DNA of 12,962 nucleotides from Candidatus Coatesiibacteriota bacterium (GTDB lineage: Bacteria; RBG-13-66-14), in contig DAOVLG010000014.1 in assembly GCA_030631385.1 (NCBI GenBank), forward strand, positions 1 to 12,962, in the 5' to 3' direction. Shown here piece after piece: positions 12,379-12,962 of the stretch. Positions within the stretch are counted from its first letter, which is position 1. Each line of letters opens with the position of its first letter. The position numbers were made by a program, and so were the translations under genes. A model generated the notes under the pieces. It was not told where the DNA came from, made no database searches, and was given only the letters and a program-made list of their open reading frames with translations.

Positions 12379-12962
12379 CGCACCCCCGCCGGTTGGGCTA
12401 GCATCTCCCGGGCCAGGGCGATGTAACTCTGGGCTCCCTTGCTGGCCAACGCGTACTCGATGGTCGGCATCCCGTGGCTGGGCGCTTCGGAGAGCCGTAC
12501 GTTGCGAGGGATGACGGTCTGATAGACCTTGCCCTTGAAGTGCTTGCGGACCTGGTCCTCGACGTCGGCGGCGAGGCGGGTCCGTTGATCGTACATCGTG
12601 AGGAGGAAACCCTCGATCTCCAGGGGGTGGCCGAGACGCTTCCGGACGTACTCCACCACCCTCAGAAGTCGGGTCAGACCTTCCAGGGCGTAGTACTCGG
12701 CCTGGACCGGGATCAGGATGCTTCGTGCCGCCAGGAGGGCGTTGAGGGTTAAAAGCCCCAGGGACGGCGGGCAGTCGAAGAGGATGAGGTCGAAGCCGGT
12801 CAACCGGTTCACCGCTTTTGATAGCCGGTATGGCGCGTCCTTGGCGTGCAGGAGGTCCCGCTCCAGGCTGATCATCTCCGGCACGCTGGGCGCCAGGAAG
12901 AGGGATTCTGTGTCGGTGGGCCGGATCGCCTCCTCCAATCCGGCGCGATCGAGGAGGGCGTC
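12375..12962 (-). CDS. parA: ParA/Soj chromosome-partitioning ATPase, N-terminus beyond the window
   Basis: ParA is a deviant Walker ATPase that binds the nucleoid as an ATP dimer and drives movement of ParB-parS complexes. The frame is open to the right edge, leaving 195 C-terminal residues, so the Walker A P-loop is outside. Visible are the Walker B/switch II DLILFDCPPSLGLLTLNAL (58-76), IPVQAEYYALEGLTRLL (84-100), LLTMYDQRTRLAADVEDQVRKHF (120-142), VIPRNVRLSEAPSHGMPTIEY (150-170) and SKGAQSYIALAREML (174-188), all typical of chromosomal Soj rather than MinD or plasmid ParA. It overlaps parB by four bases and is the first visible gene of the minus-strand cluster; its promoter is outside. 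Confidence 0.95.
   Translation of the reverse strand, partial: DALLDRAGLEEAIRPTDTESLFLAPSVPEMISLERDLLHAKDAPYRLSKAVNRLTGFDLILFDCPPSLGLLTLNALLAARSILIPVQAEYYALEGLTRLLRVVEYVRKRLGHPLEIEGFLLTMYDQRTRLAADVEDQVRKHFKGKVYQTVIPRNVRLSEAPSHGMPTIEYALASKGAQSYIALAREMLAQPAGVR

Overview
The window looks like chromosome from an uncultured, high-GC, Gram-negative bacterium. LpxI (lipid A synthesis), a probable outer-membrane barrel and several signal peptides imply an outer membrane. The FG-GAP protein ending in a type IX-like C-terminal sorting domain, the bactofilin, and the weak or absent Shine-Dalgarno sequences at several starts suggest an FCB-group or related candidate phylum (Coatesbacteria- or Eisenbacteria-like). 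That placement is an inference from protein style, not from a marker gene. No rRNA, tRNA, CRISPR array, transposase or phage gene was seen.

Layout. (1) 1-1100, plus: the C-terminal part of a secreted FG-GAP/VCBS repeat protein, separated by a bidirectional terminator from convergent lpxI (1160-2014, minus). (2) 2015-2169 is a divergent promoter region between lpxI and a 577-residue exported protein of unknown role (2170-3903, plus), which appears to combine a carboxypeptidase-regulatory-like domain, a metzincin-like region lacking HExxH, and a CsgG/LpoB-like region. (3) 3924-5888: a promoter and leader hairpin precede a two-gene unit, an uncharacterised helical protein and the tRNA methylthiotransferase MtaB, separated by one base. 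(4) 5889-6385 is non-coding and carries a cluster of hairpin repeats, then the promoter of a MATE transporter gene. That gene overlaps a GT2-like glycosyltransferase gene by ATGA. (5) 8788-9334 is non-coding, with more hairpin repeats, an AT-rich stretch and a terminator. (6) 9335-12962, all minus: parA (cut by the window edge), parB, an M23 endopeptidase, a bactofilin and a small beta-barrel protein.

How the genes fit together. The last block joins chromosome segregation (ParA/ParB) to an envelope module: a membrane-anchored M23 peptidoglycan hydrolase followed by a bactofilin scaffold and a probable outer-membrane protein. Bactofilins are known to work with M23 peptidases in cell shape and with ParABS in Myxococcus, so the cluster may couple division, wall growth and chromosome positioning. 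The other genes are mostly housekeeping or envelope related.

The most unusual features are the dispersed palindromic repeats, including a degenerate copy inside the parB reading frame, and the unusual domain mix of the 577-residue exported protein. I found no clear new defence or mobile system.
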